This document shows, piece after piece, positions 7,795 through 10,299 of a stretch of DNA of 10,299 bases. Source of the DNA: Chloromonas sp. AAM2 (taxonomy: Eukaryota > Chlorophyta > Chlorophyceae > Chlamydomonadales > Chlamydomonadaceae). The stretch is taken from the NCBI GenBank assembly GCA_004335635.1, contig QAXH01005394.1, forward strand, positions 1 through 10,299, written 5' to 3'. The first letter of the stretch is position 1, and each line of letters starts with the position of its first letter. A program made the position numbers and the translations under genes. The notes beneath the pieces were generated by a model. That model searched no databases and was not told where the DNA came from. It was given only the letters and a program-made list of their open reading frames with translations.

Positions 7795-10200
7795 ATGTTT
7801 GAGGCACAAGTTGCATACTATCTCAATCTTTACCTGGGCAAGTATGTGCACGGTATTGATGTGGAGTCTTTGAAAATCTCCGTCTGGAAGGGTGATGTGG
7901 AGCTTCGCAACTTGGCCCTGCGACCAGAAGCGTTGCAAGAGCTGGATCTGCCCATCACAGTGAAAGCCGGACTGCTGGGGAGACTCACGCTCAAGGTGCT
8001 GAGAGAGTGCATGGATCTGTAGACTCTGTTGACAGTTTGGCATGTGTCATAGCCCCAACAGCCAGCCACTATGGCATCTACTCTCAAACATCAGCTGTTA
8101 ACTTACGCTCAGAGTTGGCTGAATGGACATATCCAAGGATAGTGTGGAAGCAGTGGCACTGATGAAAGCATAGCCAGATGACAGCAGTTTTGTCGCGCTG
8201 TGTGCTCAGGTTCCATGGGCAAGGCTGGGCCAGCAACCAGTTACCGTCGAATTTGATCGGCTGTACATCCTAGCTGGGCCACGATACGAACCCGACCAGC
8301 CAGTGCAATCGGTGAGCACTGGGTTGTGTGATGTGGTCTGTTTCATACAGCATCCAGTCTTCGATCAGATCTATGGAGCAATCATTTCACACAGACAACC
8401 TAGACGTGCATGATTTGGTGATATGGTTTGTTACATCAGGCTAGCCGAAACCGCATAGTACTGTGTAAAGGGGATTCAGAGGGGCCACCTGTCCTGCACA
8501 TCCACCGGTATGCAGTGACAAAAGGTGATTGGCCGGTCCCCTCGGAGCACATACAGCCATACGTGTTTTTTATTCCAACATACACTGTTCAGTGCTTCAT
8601 TTGAAAATGCACAGCTTACCGGATGTTCTTTGTTTCATACAGCACCCCATTTTTGAGCAGCCTGTATGTTGCAGGCTCATCGGGCAGTGAAACACAACAA
8701 GCACAGCACGCAGCGGCTGTTTGCAAGTGCTCTAATCCAAAGCTCATCTCTCAGGCACCGTAATCATTATCAGTCACTGGAATCATCCTGGGCAGATCAA
8801 GGGTGCGCACTGCACACACCACGTTGGTCACAGAAGCCAGCACTTGCGTTGACAAGAACCGTACTTGCATTACAACTAACTACTAATATCATTCGGCTCT
8901 TGGGGTTTTCGCATGCCTCTCATGTTCCAGCCATGTGACACAGCTGGCCAAGGTGCAACTAACCAACTAACTGCCGTGCACGTGTGTGTTGCGCAGGATC
9001 TGAATGAGTTTGCCCAGGCTGCCCATGCGGCGGAGGTGCAGGACAAGGTGGCACGGGTCACTGCGGCCGAACAGGCGTGGCTGCAGGTGGGGCGATAGGA
9101 CAGCAGTCAACACTGTTGTGCTGTTGCGGCAGCAGAACGATTCTGTAGGTTGCCTTGGCCCGCTGTAATAGGAGGTTCTGAAGCGTTCGGGCCAGACTGT
9201 TCTGATACCCAAGGCAAACATTCAAAACCGTTTTGGCACATACATGTGGCCTGATTCCAGCCAATGCATCGTACATTTGATTGCTGTCACTGCATGCAAC
9301 ACACTCATGTACTTACTGCAGAACCTGGCAGCACGAGCGGAGGCAGCAATCCGGCAGGCAGCCGCAGACACAGCCGCAGCGGGCTCACCGGGCGCAGCGG
9401 GGGCGGGCGACAAGGCGGCGAGCGGGGGACGATTCCCCTCGATTCAATCCATCATTGAGCCCATCCTGGGCAACCTTCAGTTGGTGGTTACTAACGTCCA
9501 CGTGCGTTATGAAGATGACGTGGCGTGGCCTGGCCACTGCTTGGCCGTGGGTCTGCTGCTGTCTCGGCTGGCCGCTCAAACGGTGGATGAGGCGGGGAAG
9601 CCGGCGTGGGTGGCTGGGAGCCTACTCAAGCTGCTGAGAAAGGTGTGTGGGGTAGAACAGTAACCAGGCCACAGCTTGGTGTGACAACCAGAACCAGGCA
9701 GTGTTGCAACAGTGTGACAGGGTTTGAAAGGATTTGCTCGTTTGACAGAAAGGAAAATTACAACAAAGGTTTTGCGGGAGCGCTGTGGATGGAACAACGG
9801 AAGCTCCACATTGCCAATGTGTTGCTCACCTTGCAGCTTTGTGTTGACATTCTAGACACTGCTGATGTGATGTTGGTAGTGATGGAGGTGATGGTGGTGC
9901 TCATGGTGCCTTGCCACTGCAGGCCATCACGCTATCCTCGCTGGCCACCTACCTGGACGTGGACTGCCCCCTGGCGGCCCTGCCGCGCGGAGTGCCCTCC
10001 TGGGCCGTCATGATGCGCGACCAGTGGGACGCCCTGTTCTTGCCGGAGCACCATTTCCCGAGGGAGACAGCCAAGGCGGGCGGGGCGGTGGGCGCGGGGC
10101 TCGCGGGGCTTGCGGGCCTGCTGCCTGTGAGCGCGTCGCTGCTGCACCAGCACAACTTCCTTATCCGGCCCGTGTCGGGATCGCTGCGCTACACACGCAG
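7795..10200 (+). CDS. VPS13: VPS13-family chorein-domain lipid-transfer protein, N-terminal exons, runs off the right edge
   Basis: The exons are 7795-7995, 8210-8311, 8997-9086, 9322-9642 and 9923-10200, about 330 residues in all. Introns 1-4 are phase 0 with GT-AG ends. The N terminus MFEAQVAYYLNLYLGKYV, then LKISVWKGDVEL, LDLPITVKAGLLG, LTLKVPW and VEFDRLYILAGP, is the chorein domain that begins VPS13 proteins. Exon 3 continues a helical linker. Exon 4 has the conserved NVHVRYEDDV after an Ala/Gly-rich insert. Exon 5 has LSSLATYLDVD and LPVSASLLHQ, which match the next conserved stretch. VPS13 proteins are bridge-like transporters that move phospholipids between organelles at contact sites, with the chorein end at the donor membrane, usually the ER (family knowledge). 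Full-length members exceed 3,000 residues, so only about a tenth is here. The 7795 ATG matches the family start. Exon 5 must be spliced before an in-frame TAG at 10220. Confidence 0.93.
8330..8660 (+). repeat. Diverged 39-bp direct repeats flanking repeat copy C in intron 2
   Basis: Positions 8330-8368 and 8622-8660 align without gaps at about 30 of 39 bases, sharing the block tgtttcatacagca and a cag end. Repeat copy C (8431-8550) lies between them. After the shared tttcatacag, which looks like a splice acceptor, the two copies would read HPVFDQ and HPIFEQ in the same phase. Both frames soon reach stops, so neither is annotated as an exon. Confidence 0.5.
8431..8550 (-). repeat. Interspersed ~115-bp repeat, copy C (inverted)
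   Basis: This copy is in intron 2 of the VPS13-family gene and is inverted relative to copies A and B. Read on the minus strand it begins gtgctccgaggggaccggcc, contains the core cactgcataccggtggatg and ends cctgatgtaa. It seems to be the most complete copy and aligns end to end with copy A. Confidence 0.75.
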
Positions 10201-10299
10201 GTGCGGTACGGATGCATGGTAGGTACGCACGCAGGTGCGGTACGGATGCATGGGAGGTACACACGCAGGTGCGGTACGGATGCATGGGAGGTACACACG
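10191..10299 (+). repeat. 34-bp tandem repeat (minisatellite) overlapping a splice donor
   Basis: Three units of 34 bases start at 10191, 10225 and 10259, and a fourth is cut by the window end. Each has acacgcag or gcacgcag, then gtgcggtacggatgcatgg and aggt, with only one or two differences between units. The first unit contains the proposed exon 5 donor, CAG|GTGCGG at 10200/10201, so the donor sequence recurs at 10235 and 10269. The true number of units lies outside the window. Confidence 0.9.

Noticed and set aside
8666..8938. Plus-strand 90-codon frame in VPS13 intron 2
   Set aside because: It has no VPS13 similarity, and the exons on either side join in phase with a natural helical continuation.
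10191..10299. CRISPR-like array
   Set aside because: The repeats are directly adjacent 34-bp units with no unique spacers, in a eukaryotic gene, so this is a minisatellite.

Overview
The window looks like nuclear DNA from a unicellular eukaryote, most probably a green alga (Chlorophyta, perhaps Chlamydomonadales). The reasons are intron-rich genes with GTGAG/GTGCG-type donors and CAG acceptors, GC-rich exons in more AT-balanced introns, long Gln/Ala/Ser runs, and many short repeats. The lineage is an inference; no rRNA or tRNA is present to confirm it. The gene models below were built by hand from open frames, splice signals, intron phase and protein-family patterns.

Layout, left to right. 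(1) About 391-2108, minus strand: the 5' part of a gene for an NHL-repeat (beta-propeller) protein, apparently with a signal peptide. It runs off the left edge. (2) 2109-3642: about 1.5 kb between genes, with no convincing gene but with a 20-bp perfect inverted repeat, a 27-bp near-perfect palindrome, short tandem repeats and one copy of a ~115-bp interspersed repeat. (3) 3643-7243, minus strand: a complete three-exon gene for a ~983-residue, mostly low-complexity Gln/Ala/Ser-rich protein that I do not recognise. (4) 7244-7794: a divergent intergenic region that must hold the promoters of genes 2 and 3. (5) 7795-10200 and beyond, plus strand: five N-terminal exons of a VPS13-family lipid-transfer protein (chorein domain), running off the right edge. 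A 34-bp tandem repeat begins at the last candidate 5' splice site.

The three genes have no obvious functional link: a probably secreted or luminal propeller protein, an unknown low-complexity protein, and a membrane-contact-site lipid transporter. The sharpest structural observations are a ~115-bp repeat family with three diverged copies (two intronic, one intergenic), a minisatellite that copies a splice donor, a 47-nt strictly alternating purine-pyrimidine tract abutting a splice donor, and a one-base reading-frame conflict between the signal-peptide exon and the next exon of the NHL gene. I see no CRISPR array, no defence or biosynthetic cluster and no evident new multi-gene system.
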